This document shows positions 35,201-46,129 of a stretch of 64,000 nucleotides of DNA, piece after piece (positions within the stretch are counted from its first letter, which is position 1; each line of letters starts with the position of its first letter). The notes beneath the pieces were generated by a model. It had not been told where the DNA came from and did no database searches. It was given only the letters and a program-made list of their open reading frames with translations. Position numbers and translations under genes: made by a program. Origin of the DNA: Rhynchosporium graminicola (taxonomy: Eukaryota > Ascomycota > Leotiomycetes > Helotiales > Ploettnerulaceae); NCBI GenBank assembly GCA_900074885.1, contig FJUW01000004.1, positions 868,001-932,000 on the forward strand, given 5' to 3'.

Positions 35201-37607
35201 GTCCTTTCGGGATGGATCTATTCCCGCAGCTCTGAGTGAGCGCGGGCTGCAGCAGTTGGGTTAGACTGAAACCGAAGTCTGCCTTCTGGAGAAATGTCCC
35301 GAAAGTTCGACCTACCTCGTTGAAAACAGACGGAGCAAGTTTTAATATGTATTGGTAGTCCGCACATAACTCACTGGTTTTCTTGGGTGCTGTTCTTGCA
35401 GAGTGGCTGGATGTAGCTCGCCGAATTGAAGCATTTTCGGTTCATCTTTCATAAAATTAGCATTCTATTTTTGGGCCAGGTCATGAGTGAGCTTCAAGAG
35501 GAAATAGAATATAGCTTGTGCAGTGTGCGTACGATTTGACATATACACTCGCAGTAGATCCGTACTCAGGGAGCAGACTTGGATAGCAGTGTCCTGAAAT
35601 ACATACTGACCTGTTACGTCTCTAACAACTAACAATAGATTATTTTGTTTGTCTAGTGTATCTTTTTGAGTGCGCATACTTATGCATCAAAGACTCCTGA
35701 TGTTGCTGGCGTTCGCATGAAATGAGAACTAAGTAATGTCACGAGACTATGCCAGGACTAGAAAGAGAAGGTTATCTTGTTCTGGACTTTACCGTCTGTA
35801 GTATACACTACCAGCGGCCAGAAGGCTTGATGTATTTATCAGCTTACAGCTTGCGCATCTATGAGGTTGCAACTTCAAGCCTATTCGGACTGTGCTCGCA
35901 GCTTCGTTTCGTGGTATGGATGCAGACAAGCAAATCATTAAAGATTATCAAGCGACAGGGCGACCAATGATCAATTTATACAACGGCATCAAACTAGACC
36001 TGGGACTATGTGGCAGCAAATGCTCGTCTCTTGGAGGTCGGGTCGAGTGATTTTACTATTGTCAATCTAATCTGACCGCTTTTGATCCTAATAAGGTGCG
36101 TGTTATTTGTGTTTTGAATTTAAGGGTGAAATAAATCCTGATATGTATCTTAGACTCTTAGTACTAGTGAAGTGAATGGCAAAATTGTTTGTCCTCTTTT
36201 GTACACTGGAGTTCATAACAGCCGTTTCGATGCAAGGTCTTAGATCTTCTTTGTGAAGAAATGATAATCAAGAGCTTTTCTTCATCGCGGCGTTATCGGT
36301 AGATTTCTTACAGTCAACTTCATGTATTACTCTTGTGTGAATTCTTCGTCTCATCTTCCGAAACCATCCAGCATGTTTGTTGTGACTCGCTTAGCATAAA
36401 TGGAGCAATTGCTTGGGGCGAAGCGTAGAAGAAGCTAATGATAACGACCTACACTTGATTAATGCGACTTGCTACTATTTCAAGTAAATCAAAATTCGTA
36501 ACTGGCTCTCGCCAATGAACTTTTCAGAAGTATATAAGTTTACTTTTCCTTGTAATGACCCTGATCTTCACTAAGAGCAACGTCAACTCGCGAATAGTGG
36601 CCAGCTGGAGTTGGCACTTTGCACAACTAGACCGTGTTAGAAATTATTTACATACATATTATCAAACGGCGCTGGCATAAGTGAGGAGCAGAACAATCGA
36701 GATTTGCAGAGACCATTATCCAAACACTACACTTCGGCGTAACACATGCTAAAGAGGGTTTGAGGTAGCTCTCCATGAAAACCATCGAGTGGAGCAGAAA
36801 AGGTGGAAAGTTTGTAACGTACTTGCAAATAATATCCTCGGAACCGGGAAAGCAAAGACCGTGACAGAAGGGCTCGATCGGTAATCACAGGGTTTTTATT
36901 CCCAGGTACAAAGTGACAGTCCTTTCTCCCGAGGAGTGTCAGACCGAAAGGTTTGGCATTTAGTGTTGTTAAGCAATCGACATCGAAGATAGACTTGTAA
37001 ATGGCAACACATTTGTAATGCGTGATATCCCAACCTCGAAAACAAGAAGCTATCTAATACAAATCCCGCGAGATCGTGACAATGTCGACCATGTGAAGGC
37101 TGGAAATGCTATGCCAACACTAATGAAGAATGGGGTCTTGATCAGGAGCAGAAAATACACAAGTTCTGGTCCATTTTACTATTTCATAATTTGAGATCTT
37201 TCAATAAGCCCGATATTGACTGTTTTCTAACTTCAAGATCTAGACGATACTTGTGGTACAGAATTTACTGGTGATGAGGCTGTGAGGCGAATCTAATTCT
37301 TCACCGGCGAAGCCAGATCTTGCGTAGGCTACAAAGAAAGACAGGTATGACTTCAAAGTCCCGACTCGATGTCAAAGTCACGAAAAGTTTATAGGACATT
37401 ACTTAAAGTTAAAGTCAAAGTCTTATGATTATTTGATGACTTTACTAGGCCAAATAATAGAGAATTGCCCAGCCTCGCTCTTAAACAATCCGATTTCTAG
37501 GGTAGCTAGCCTGCCAAGACCAAAGCTTAGCGTATGCGCGTCTCGCCATCGCCTTGAAGCTTCAAGCTCAGTCGTCAACCCCGTCAGAACTTCAAGCAAA
37601 CGCAATA
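26265..37607. other. 11.3-kb gene desert
   Basis: No gene can be supported between the bZIP gene and rpn13. ORFs are short, overlapping and unsupported; from 35,971 to 37,428 there is no ORF of 60 codons in any frame. A few pieces look protein-like without a start or splice partner, for example plus strand near 30,245-30,420 ('KAAD', then 'SLGQWLANAKDVAYAGDC' and 'SIFHNPDFVAWVPPGRI'), which may be an eroded gene. The minus strand at 32,523-32,032 shows three overlapping ORFs with no recognisable domain. A diverged tandem repeat lies at 34,451-34,605. No transposase, reverse transcriptase, tRNA or rRNA was recognised. Confidence 0.45.
34451..34605. repeat. Diverged two-copy tandem repeat, period about 79 bp
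   Basis: Copy 1 (34451-34529) and copy 2 (34530-34605) share in order: TCCG.AAAGAGCTTGGC, then GTGGACATCATC, then TCCACCTT, then AGTCTA.A.G, with small indels. An imperfect inverted motif AGACT...AGTCT lies inside copy 1. The 18-mer GAAGACTATAGAAGTCTA (34501-34518) recurs exactly at 51845-51862. Confidence 0.65.
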
Positions 37608-39049
37608 ATGTCCATCTCACCTATAATCACCTTTAAGGCTGGCAGATGTTCTCTCGATGTGCGTATTCAGAAATTACAAAACAATATCAATGCGCTGACG
37701 TTCAAACAGACATCTAGCAAGCCGTACAAAGTTACCCCAGATCCTGCACCTGGATACATCTACCTCTACTCCGAAGATGGTATGTCATCTGGAAGCTGCA
37801 TCGGACTTATCTGACTCTATAGAACTCATCCACTTCTGCTGGCGGGAACGCAATAAGCCTATGTCCGATCCAGATAATGTCGATCTAGTTATGTTCCCTA
37901 CCGACGGACACTTCGAACCTTACGAATACAAGACATCCCAACAAGCTTCATCCAAGACGAACGGCCGCATCTTCGTCCTCAAGTTCTCCTCTTCCTCTCG
38001 CCGCGATATCTTCTGGCTTCAATCAAAGCCCCAGGCCCGCAATGGTGATGCAAGTTGGTTCAGTCCGCGGGACTTGAAGATCGGTCAGATCGTTGATACC
38101 CTGCTACAAGGCGACGAGGTCGATGTCTCGGAGGAGATCTCACAAGTGCAAGGGGGCAATGATGGAAATGATGACGATGAGACTATGGAGGACGTTCAGG
38201 GCCACAGCGATCAAGCAGATCATCACAGAGGAGGCAGTGGTGGCGCGGGAGCAGATGCTACGGGAGGGGACGTTAGAGAGGAAGGATCTAGCGCACGAGA
38301 GGGTGGAGCTGATGGTGGAAGAGCGTAGGTCAACTTCTCGTCGCATAAACACATTGCTCAAGCATTCATGACCAAGGCGTTTGGCAAAATGGGAAAACGA
38401 GCCCGAGAGGCGCTCATGTATTGATAGCTTGATACGACCTGAATGAATATTTCGGAAATTGTCAAGTTCATTTTGCTCCATATTTGAGACCAGGGCTGAC
38501 ATTGTAATCAGGCCTGGTTCCGGACCTACAGATGCTGCCACAGTTGTGCAGAATTTCCTCAACTCGCTGCAGAGTGGTGGACAGGCTGGACATCAACAAG
38601 AGGCTCAAGGCCAAGTCTATACAACCCTTCCAGATCTTCTTACCACCTCAGTTACTGTTCCGACCATCGACTCTGCCACACCTACACAAATCGACAACCT
38701 TCTTAGCTACCTACCTCCCACAATCCTCCTTATCGCCCAGGAATCAGCAGCTTCAATTGACGGAATGGTAGAACCAAGCGCTGAATCTGCATCGGCAGCT
38801 ATGGAAGCTCTAAGTATTGACCAGAAGAAGAGCATCTTGAAGAAAGTGCTCAGAAGTCCTCAGTTCAACCAAAGTTTGGGAAGCTTGACGATGGCAATTC
38901 GAGATGGAGGATTACCTAGCATTGCTGATGCACTTGGTGTGAAGTTGGAGCATGGGGGACTGGTTAGAGGTGGCAGCGTTCCTCTCGGTGGAGGTGATGC
39001 TGTTGAGGCTTTCATAGAGGGTGTAAAGAAAACTGTCGAGAAGCAGTAG
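37608..39049 (+). CDS. rpn13: Proteasomal ubiquitin receptor Rpn13/ADRM1, three exons
   Basis: Subunit of the 26S proteasome 19S cap that binds ubiquitin through its Pru domain and, in larger homologues, recruits the deubiquitinase UCH37 through a C-terminal DEUBAD domain. Exons: 37608-37779, 37823-38324, 38512-39049; 403 residues. The Pru domain spans roughly residues 1-120: 'ITFKAGRCSLD', 'GYIYLYSEDELIHFCWRER', 'VMFPTDGHFEPYEY', 'GRIFVLKFSSSSRRDIFWLQ'. A low-complexity linker rich in Gly, Asp, Glu and Gln follows. The DEUBAD-like region is about residues 265-400 ('LPDLLTTSVTVPTI', 'LLSYLPPTILLIAQESA', 'KKSILKKVLRSPQFNQSLGS'). Intron 2 (38325-38511) joins the linker to this domain in frame. 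The start is the first ATG (ATAATGTCC), directly before 'SISPIITFKAG'. The full-length form suggests a UCH37-type partner elsewhere in the genome. Confidence 0.93.
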
Positions 39050-40010
39050 GATCGAAAGCCATAATCATAACTATCTCCGATCGCAAAGGCTTGGAAAAAG
39101 GGATTGCACCGAACTAAAATTAGAGGCGTACCTAGATTCGAATGTACAATATACATCCAACATCATGGTGCCACAAGCACATAAATGATATCCCACCGTA
39201 AAGCAGTGACATTCCTCGTCTCAAAGATACATATTTATAGGTTTAGTAAATGCCATACTATCTCCCTAGTGCTTTGCCTTCATCAAAGTGATTTGAGTAG
39301 GGGTAAATAAGCTCATCAGCTAGAATTGCCATGTAAGCAAGGTCTTGAAACAGTGGCATAACTTGAAGTACTACTCCAAGTAATGCTCTATAACATTTTC
39401 GTGACTTCAGGATCAATCTACATACTAGACTGAATCAAACAAGTCCTTCTCCCCGCAAGAAGAGCAGCAGAAGCTTTCACCTTCAATTGTATCAGGAACC
39501 CGACATTATAAGCTGATTTCTTCGACCGTGCTCAGGGTGCCATAATAAGTATACGCCTAGGTCGCTCGCTGATTGGCTCCGACCAGCAAATTCTGTGACA
39601 ATGGGAACGTTTAGCGCGGTTTCCTTCCTATTGACCACCGCAGCCCCACTTTTCCATCCTATTGTGCTTTAAGCGAGGTTTGTTTACTATTGTGGTTTTC
39701 TTCTTATTGTGTCCACGATGCGCACACTTTTCTTTCTTTTCGTCTTCTATAAAAGGTGTCGTAGAGTCCTTCATCTTCATCTTTCATCCATCCCTTCCTC
39801 CACCTCGACCCAAATCAAATCTACCTTTTTCATACCATACTTCGCACTGCAACCTTCTGCAACATCAACGTTGGCCTCGCTCTACTTTCACCAACAAATT
39901 AAACCTGAAGCCTAGAGTTGCTCAGCCTCAGCTCAAGACCAACACCCAACTCCCGTTATTTTAGCTGCAAACAAGCCGTTTCTGTCACCACAAACTCCAC
40001 AGTCAACAAC
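39050..40010. other. Spacer and long pyrimidine-rich leader of the next gene
   Basis: 39,050-39,650 holds the rpn13 3' end and nothing else recognised. From about 39,660 to 39,960 the sequence is strongly C/T-rich, typical of a highly expressed fungal promoter and leader. No coding signal. Confidence 0.45.
39748..39754 (+). promoter_or_regulatory. TATA-like box in a CT-rich promoter
   Basis: TATAAAA preceded by a TTTTCTTTCTTTTCGTCTTC tract and about 257 nt before the ATG at 40011. It is probably the core promoter of the downstream gene, implying a long 5' leader, possibly with an intron. Confidence 0.4.
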
Positions 40011-40730
40011 ATGGTACCATCTGTTCCACCAGCACCCACAGCACCAGTGCTCGGCCAAGGCAGCTTCGGAGCTGCACCTCGAGCCCCAGCAATTTCCGGC
40101 GGTCCAGGAAGCATGGCAGCTCCTCCAGCACGATTGCCATCTCAACCCGCAGCACGTGGTGGATTCGCTAATTCTCGAGGCGGATCCTACCCTCGATCAG
40201 CCAGAGTTCCAGCTCCTCTCCCCAATCCCGGAAACCCTGCGCTCGCAGGCATCACTCACAGCGTACCAGCCGCCAACGATGACGACTCCTCCGATTCAGA
40301 CGACGACGAAGAGGGACTGTCATCCATCCGCATCAAGATCTTCACTCCCATCAACGTCCGCGGCGACGGAAACCTCATCGCCATGGACACCGCCATCACC
40401 GCTACCAAGATTGCGCAAGGTGTTACCGACGCTTTATTCAGCATGACATATGGCGACGCCCAAGGTATTCCTATGATCGATGAAGACGGTCGTCCTCGTC
40501 CTATCAGAGTCGTCGTTAGTGCTCCGTTGACTGTTCTCGGCTCGAAGAACCTCATGGGTGAGCGTGCTGTCATGGAGAGAATCGCGCCGGGTTTGAGGGA
40601 TTATCCTGCTTCTGCTATGACGAAGGCGTCGTTGACGGAGATTGGAGAATCGGCATCTGTTAAGAAGCGTGAGAGGAGTGAGGTTGAGGAGCATGAAGAG
40701 GGAGAGTCGAAGCGCACGCGTCGGGATTGA
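40011..40730 (+). CDS. Conserved fungal protein of unknown function (239 aa)
   Basis: Single exon. Residues 1-85 are Pro/Ala/Gly-rich with RGG-like pieces ('RGGFANSRGGSYPRSAR'); an acidic run follows ('NDDDSSDSDDDEEGLSS'). Residues about 103-205 form a compact region, including 'IRIKIFTPINVRGDGNLIAM' and 'PRPIRVVVSAPLTVLGSKN', probably a folded alpha/beta domain. The tail is basic/acidic ('KKRERSEVEEHEEGESKRTR') and could act as a nuclear signal. The start is the first ATG in frame (ACAACATGG); the frame is open further upstream only through non-ATG codons within the CT-rich leader. I do not recognise a named family. Domain layout suggests a nuclear or RNA-associated role, which is only inference. 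Confidence 0.8.
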   Translation: MVPSVPPAPTAPVLGQGSFGAAPRAPAISGGPGSMAAPPARLPSQPAARGGFANSRGGSYPRSARVPAPLPNPGNPALAGITHSVPAANDDDSSDSDDDEEGLSSIRIKIFTPINVRGDGNLIAMDTAITATKIAQGVTDALFSMTYGDAQGIPMIDEDGRPRPIRVVVSAPLTVLGSKNLMGERAVMERIAPGLRDYPASAMTKASLTEIGESASVKKRERSEVEEHEEGESKRTRRD

Positions 40731-41782
40731 GGGGGATTTTTGCTTGCAACGAACGGCAGCAGGATCGCGATGATGTTCTTCTCATTAGTTTTCTCTCCAT
40801 AAGGTTCTTGCGAGCAATGGAAGGCGTGGCGTTGCGGTGCGAATCTGCATGGCATGGCCAGGTGCATCTGGTTGGTCACTTGTGAATGGCTGGGATTTCA
40901 GGTTGCATAGAAGTGCGGACAAGACTTGCGGAGGAAAAAGGTTCTGGCTTGATTGTAGCTTGCTCTACTTTGTACAGAATACAATCGATGACATAATAAA
41001 TCCAATCCATTCTGTACCAAAATGTGATGTTTGCCGTTCTGCAAAGCTGAACGATTTCATGTCCGGTCAAGCGAAGAGTGGATTTCAAAGAGGCCGACCC
41101 AATGCTTGACCGGTGAAGCAAGTTTAAATGGGTTACTTTTTGTTATTGAAGTCTGAAATGTTGTCCCGACTTTAGATCATCATCTTCTTCATTAAAGGCG
41201 TAAAAAAATTGCCCGACATCAACAACAACCCCAAGTGAAGTGATGTTAGAATTGCAGTTGTTGTCGAGTCACTGGGATACAGTAGCTATGGCTTACCAGA
41301 GACGAAGCAATTCAGCCAAGTGATAGTTTCGCTACCTTGTAATAAGAATTGGCAATACCGAAGTCTAGAAGGATCTGATAGTCAAAAATTTGCTAGATTG
41401 AATTCGTAGAGTACTCTCTTGACTTGGACTCTTGAAAGGCTTGAATAGGTTCTGAAGTTTGCGCCGCAATTCAGATATCAAATCATTGGTGACGAGATGG
41501 CTCGGTCTGGTTTCAAATTACTGCTTCTGTGATTGAAAGCCATATTGATCAAATAGGCTGGCTATCTATCGTACATATGCCATAATCAACATTGCATCCC
41601 GGATCATTGCAACCCCTTAGTTGCAAGAAGTATACGTGACATGCTTCCATCTCTGACTCCAAACACGCCACCCCTAATACAAGAATCCAAGGAAATGCAG
41701 GCAATTCTCAGTTGATGTCACGAAGTGCCGCGGTGATCTTGATATCGCCAACGCCAAAGTAAATGCGGCCATATTACGTGCT
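40731..41782. other. Convergent spacer
   Basis: Lies between the 3' ends of the unknown-protein gene and the Sfh1/Snf5 gene. No ORF with support; a few short overlapping ones are non-coding by appearance. Confidence 0.45.
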
Positions 41783-43625
41783 CTACCGATATTGAGAGAT
41801 TGACAAGTCGGTTCTGTGGAGATCCTTTGCCCACTTTGGAAGTTTACGATCCCGCTCGAAGATGTAAGCACAGTTATTACAGAGAGTCTGGATGAACATT
41901 AGCTGAAAACGAATACAGAGGATAGAAAATTCTCACCTTCGCGCCATGTGGACCATCTCTGACTGCCCAAACAGAACTACCCCAGATTTGACAGTGCCTG
42001 CATCTCCACATCGATCGCTCTTGTTCAGTGAGAGAGCCACCTCCGCCATAAGCTGGGACTCCTCCAACATCGGGTGTTCCTCTTCCTCCTGGAGTGCCGG
42101 ATCTTCCCAGTGGACTCAGACTCCTGAATCTGCGCTTCTTCTTGCTTCGTTCACCCCTGCCCATCCTCTCCTCTCCAGTATCTGCTTCGAAATACCCTCT
42201 ATTTTCGGCTTGTGGTGTACCTCCTACCAGCATCGCATTCGACGAAAATCTCGCGGTCTCTCGTCGTACCCTCCGGATCTGCCTCTCTCGATCGCCCTCA
42301 CGTTTCTCGATCTCCTCCTTGGATAAGGCCTCAATCTTTGGCTCCCATTCGTCCGCCAAGTGCTCATTATCATATCTCCAACCAGCTTCGGCACCATGCG
42401 CAGCTTCATTAGGTACCTCCCCACCTACACCACCGAAAAATCCACCGCTCTCGCAAGCGTCCTTCTTGACTTTTAGAGCAGCTTCATAAATCGCATGAGC
42501 CATTGCTGGAATCCACTCTGCAGGAAGCCCTAGGTCTGCACATGTTTGCTTAGCAAATATCTCGGCCGTTCCAGGAGGATGTAAAAGAGACCACTCGAAT
42601 TTGTCGGTATAGAGGTAATTCGAAAGGTTGATGTTCAGGTTTATGATGCAACGGTATGTGTCGTCGGGGTTGAAGTCGTTAGATCCAGGCCCGATCTCAG
42701 TCGCAGAAGCTGTAATGCCATCTGCAAGGACCTTGGTCTCTGTAGGTATAGATGGTGCAGATACACCGTTCGCATGACCATTTCCATTCTGCAAAGGTGT
42801 AGCATTTCCACTCGCTAGTGTTCCAGGCGTATCTCGCGAGACAAGGACTGGCTTCATGGTCGTTACAACTCCGCCCTCGGTCTCGGTTTGTGATGAATAG
42901 AAGAGAGGGTGAAGAGCAACACCAGCATACTCTTCGAGCTGTGTCCGGATTTGTTTGCTGATCTCAGCTGCCATAGCACCACGGTTGGGAAGGTCCAGGT
43001 CTTGCACCATACACTGAGCAAATTGATCTGTAGTAATCAGAGTCTCATGTAGATTCCATAAGAAGACATCCTTCAGGCGATAGGGTACTGTCGTCTCTTG
43101 CTGTCTGTATATAGGTAGTGATGTATCGATTTTCCCGTACGGCTGATTAATAGGCGCTGGCAGAGGAGCAGGTGGAATGAAAGCGGGAATATCGAGGTCG
43201 ATGCGAATGGGGATCAAGGTCAAAGGTAACGCCGCTTGAGCGTAATTCTGTAGGTCGGACTTCGCGTTCCTCGATTTCCCCATCCAATCCCTCCATATCC
43301 CTTGAACCTCGACTGGTGCTATTGCTTCTTTTCCAACCTTGTCACCATGATCTACCTTTGCCTGTGATGGATCCTCCCTTCTTAAGCTCCTTAATCCGGT
43401 GGGCCTTCTCCTATTGTCGTCGTCATCATCTTCATAGTCGTCGTAACCGTCTTCTGCATAATTGATCGTAGTCGTTCCTCTCTTAGTTGTTCTTGCTGAT
43501 GCTGCTGCAAGAACTGCCACAGGTTGAATCACGGGCGTGAGGAGGGCATTGGCGTAGGTTCGCAATCGAGGAGCATAGCTAGAGATGAAGGACTGAGGAG
43601 GATTGGGTGGGTAGTCAGTCGCCAT
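41783..43625 (-). CDS. sfh1: SNF5/SMARCB1-family chromatin remodelling subunit (Sfh1-like) with C-terminal GATA-type zinc finger
   Basis: Core subunit of a SWI/SNF or RSC nucleosome remodeller. Exons: 43625-41937 and 41887-41783, a 49-nt intron; 597 residues. The N-terminus holds 'SYAPRLRTYANALLTPV' and 'RTTKRGTTTINYAEDGYDD' (residues 16-62), which I associate with filamentous-fungal Sfh1. The SNF5 domain is split into two repeats: 'TLIPIRIDLDIPAF' through 'DVFLWNLHETLITTDQFAQ' to 'ISKQIRTQLEEY' (about 136-233), and 'CIINLNINLSNYLYTDKFEW' through 'KQTCADLGLPAEWIPAMAHA' (about 326-390). A finger C542-x2-C545-x20-C566-x2-C569 ('CRHCQIWGSSVWAVRDGPHG', then 'TLCNNC') spans the intron. The tail 'LPKWAKDLHRTDL' follows. 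The start ATG precedes 'ATDYPPNPPQSF'. Whether it belongs to SWI/SNF or RSC needs a phylogeny. Confidence 0.9.
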
Positions 43626-44898
43626 TTTGAATCGAGAAGCTCAAAACATGCCCTGCCCGAACTTGAAATTTGAAGACAGGGAGCAGCCGATGCGCGGATT
43701 GACAGTGCCGAAGGCGCAACGATCGAGATTAATCTTGGTGAAGTGGAAATCAGGCGCACAGCGAAAGGGGAGCTTTGCGCACAATCAATGATGCTGTCAG
43801 AAAGGCTGGCTGTTGAAGATTGGTCCCTAGATATTCGAGTTTCCTTCAAGTTTGCGGCGCGTCAGGACTGGAGCAACCGTGAACTTTCGAACCGCGCTAT
43901 ACTGTACTACCCAAGATGGCACGTGCCAAGGCGCTAGTGACGCCGCCTGATCTTTGAAGTCAATTCAACTTCTGATTCCTGCCCAGACTACGTCCTCATT
44001 TCCTTCGAAGCCCAGGTTCACTCATTTGTCGCCGTCTGCTAACCACGTCTTCTTGTTTGTGTCGTTTGCGTAATTCTGTTCACTGTTTCGTCCGTCAGAG
44101 ATGATGATCGACTTTCCACGCAGTATTCCCTGTTCGATCTTGCTTGATCCGCGTAGCTTTTTCTTTTACCTTGCGAAGATCTCGGCAGTCTCTACATATC
44201 CAGACCAAGAGAAATCTTCCGGTTGACATCGACAGGCTTCTTATATTGCATTCTCCATTCGAGCCTACGTCCGTTTGTTTCCAATAAAGACAATACCTAC
44301 GCTACCGCTTTTCAAAGTCATGAAGATGTCTCAAGACTCTACCTAGAACACTTCAAGTTCACGAATATTTGTTGCACGTTATTGCAGACTTGATCTGGTT
44401 GGTAGTCTGGGAAACGGGGCTGGGACTCTTCCTCGAGGACCAAAAAAAACAGCCTGATGGCAGTCTAATTCGGATGTACTACCATCTACCTACTTTTAGG
44501 CCATTTCTCTCGCACCAGAAGTCAAAGATTCGCTGGGCTTCAAGCGAAGCAAGCAATTAGCCACTGGCCGAAACTTCCGATTTTCAATTTTCTCCTTCAT
44601 GACATAATTCCAAGGTGCTGATCTTACGGCGGAGAGACTGAAACCGAGCGGAGTTCGTATTTTTAATGACACACTTCCAATACACGCACCTTTATTTACT
44701 GTCTCGTACGTGAAGGCTTTCCATGCTGGAGCAATGAGTTCTTATCACCACCAGGATGTACATTGTTTGAACTTTCAATACTCCTCGCCTCCAACTAGCC
44801 TGATTCTCCAGGATCTAAAGCCATGCAGGACACAAACCCCCACGCTATGCAGTCATCATTCATACTTGTCTTGTTCGCGTCTTCTAAAACTACATCCA
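43626..44898. other. Intergenic region upstream of sfh1
   Basis: Promoter side of sfh1 and 3' side of the F-box-like gene. CT-rich stretches near 44,030-44,200 but no gene; ORFs here are below 65 codons. Confidence 0.45.
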
Positions 44899-46129
44899 TC
44901 AAACTTTGTAACCTTGCATCTGGGCCTCGACTCGCTCCCGAGCAATCTTCCAACTATCTTGCAAGCTACATTCGACCCTCCGGCAAAAAACTCGCCACAC
45001 TACACTCTGCAGACTCGCATATGACATGGTATAGCCCATCTCATAAGCATTCATGTTGTCCAACCCGTGCTGCATTTGCAATCGAGCCCACAAGTCTGGA
45101 CGCCTCATCCGATCGTTTGATCCCTCAATGTATGCATAGGCGAAGGCTGGCCCATATTTCTGTACAAGATCCTCGAATACGCACATGCATTCCCGGATCC
45201 AGTGATCGGTCCTCAAATCTTCGATTGGCGTCGATATAGGTGTGTATAAATGGGACGCATTTGCAGGTAGGGGCGCCTAGAGCCGTTAGTTTGGTGCATA
45301 TCTTTATCAAAACAGGGACCTTGAAGCATGAACTTCCATTGCAGCTTGGACCTGAAAACCGGCTAAACATCCGGTCTCGCTTACCATGTTGTTTAGCAGA
45401 CCGGACTCGAGAAGAGCATTCTTAGTCATCGTAAAAAAGCCATGTCCCATGACCTCAACTATGACACCCAAATCTGCCAGTTCGTCAGACGAAAGACTGT
45501 CCAGGAACTCAGATTGTTTAAATCGGATTTCAGGAGTTTCTGTAAGTCCAGCCTAAGAAACCATCAGTCCACATCTCATTTCCAATACCAGGCAATCACA
45601 CTCACTGTGCAGTCTGCTAGTCGGTAAAGAAGAAACAAAGCCTCCTTCTTAAACATTACTAATCTCTTCAACAGCTCCTCCTTGGGTATGTCCAAAGTCG
45701 GCCAATTCGCGCTATTCGTTGTATCCACCATCTCAGAAACCTCGTGCGTGATCAAAAACTCGATAGTCTGCCGTCGAGAATGCATCTCGTCTACCCACTG
45801 GTACGAAAGTATGGGAACAACAGCATCTCCTGGTGGTATCTGCGAAGACCATATCTCGTCTTGATCGGCATTCGTGTGGGTAAAATTTCTGGTGTTGACA
45901 TCCCGTATGCTTTTGGATAAGGAACGTTCGTACTTTGATAGGAGGTATTTGAAATCCTGCGGCGATTAGCCAGGTTCATTGGAGCTTGGGAGAGAATACT
46001 TGCTTTCGAGAGGCGTGAAAGTGATGCGGCGGATTTGGGATCGTTATCTATCGCATGTCCTAATATCTGAAGGCATATCTCGGGTATCAAAGCACTGCCG
46101 CTATTGCTTCGAAATAGGTTAGAACCCAT
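44899..46129 (-). CDS. Hypothetical protein with F-box-like N-terminus, four exons
   Basis: Exons inferred: 46129-46004, 45956-45606, 45552-45385, 45276-44899, giving 340 residues. The N-terminus 'SALIPEICLQILGHAIDND' then 'SAASLSRLSKDFKYLLSKYE' resembles an F-box or F-box-like helix bundle, which would suggest a Skp1-Cullin-F-box adaptor, but the match is weak. The remainder is helical, with 'DIPKEELLKRLVMFKKEAL', 'CVFEDLVQKYGPAFAYAYIE' and a C-terminal 'KIARERVEAQMQGYKV'; no known domain. Intron 1 (46003-45957) uses a GC donor (AAA|GCAAGT) and joins exons 1 and 2 in phase; the only GT alternative gives an early stop. Intron 3 (45384-45277) is the least certain, since a shorter exon inside it is conceivable. 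Function unknown. Confidence 0.65.

Noticed and set aside
44823..45239. 138-codon plus-strand ORF
   Set aside because: Antisense shadow of the last exon of the F-box-like gene.
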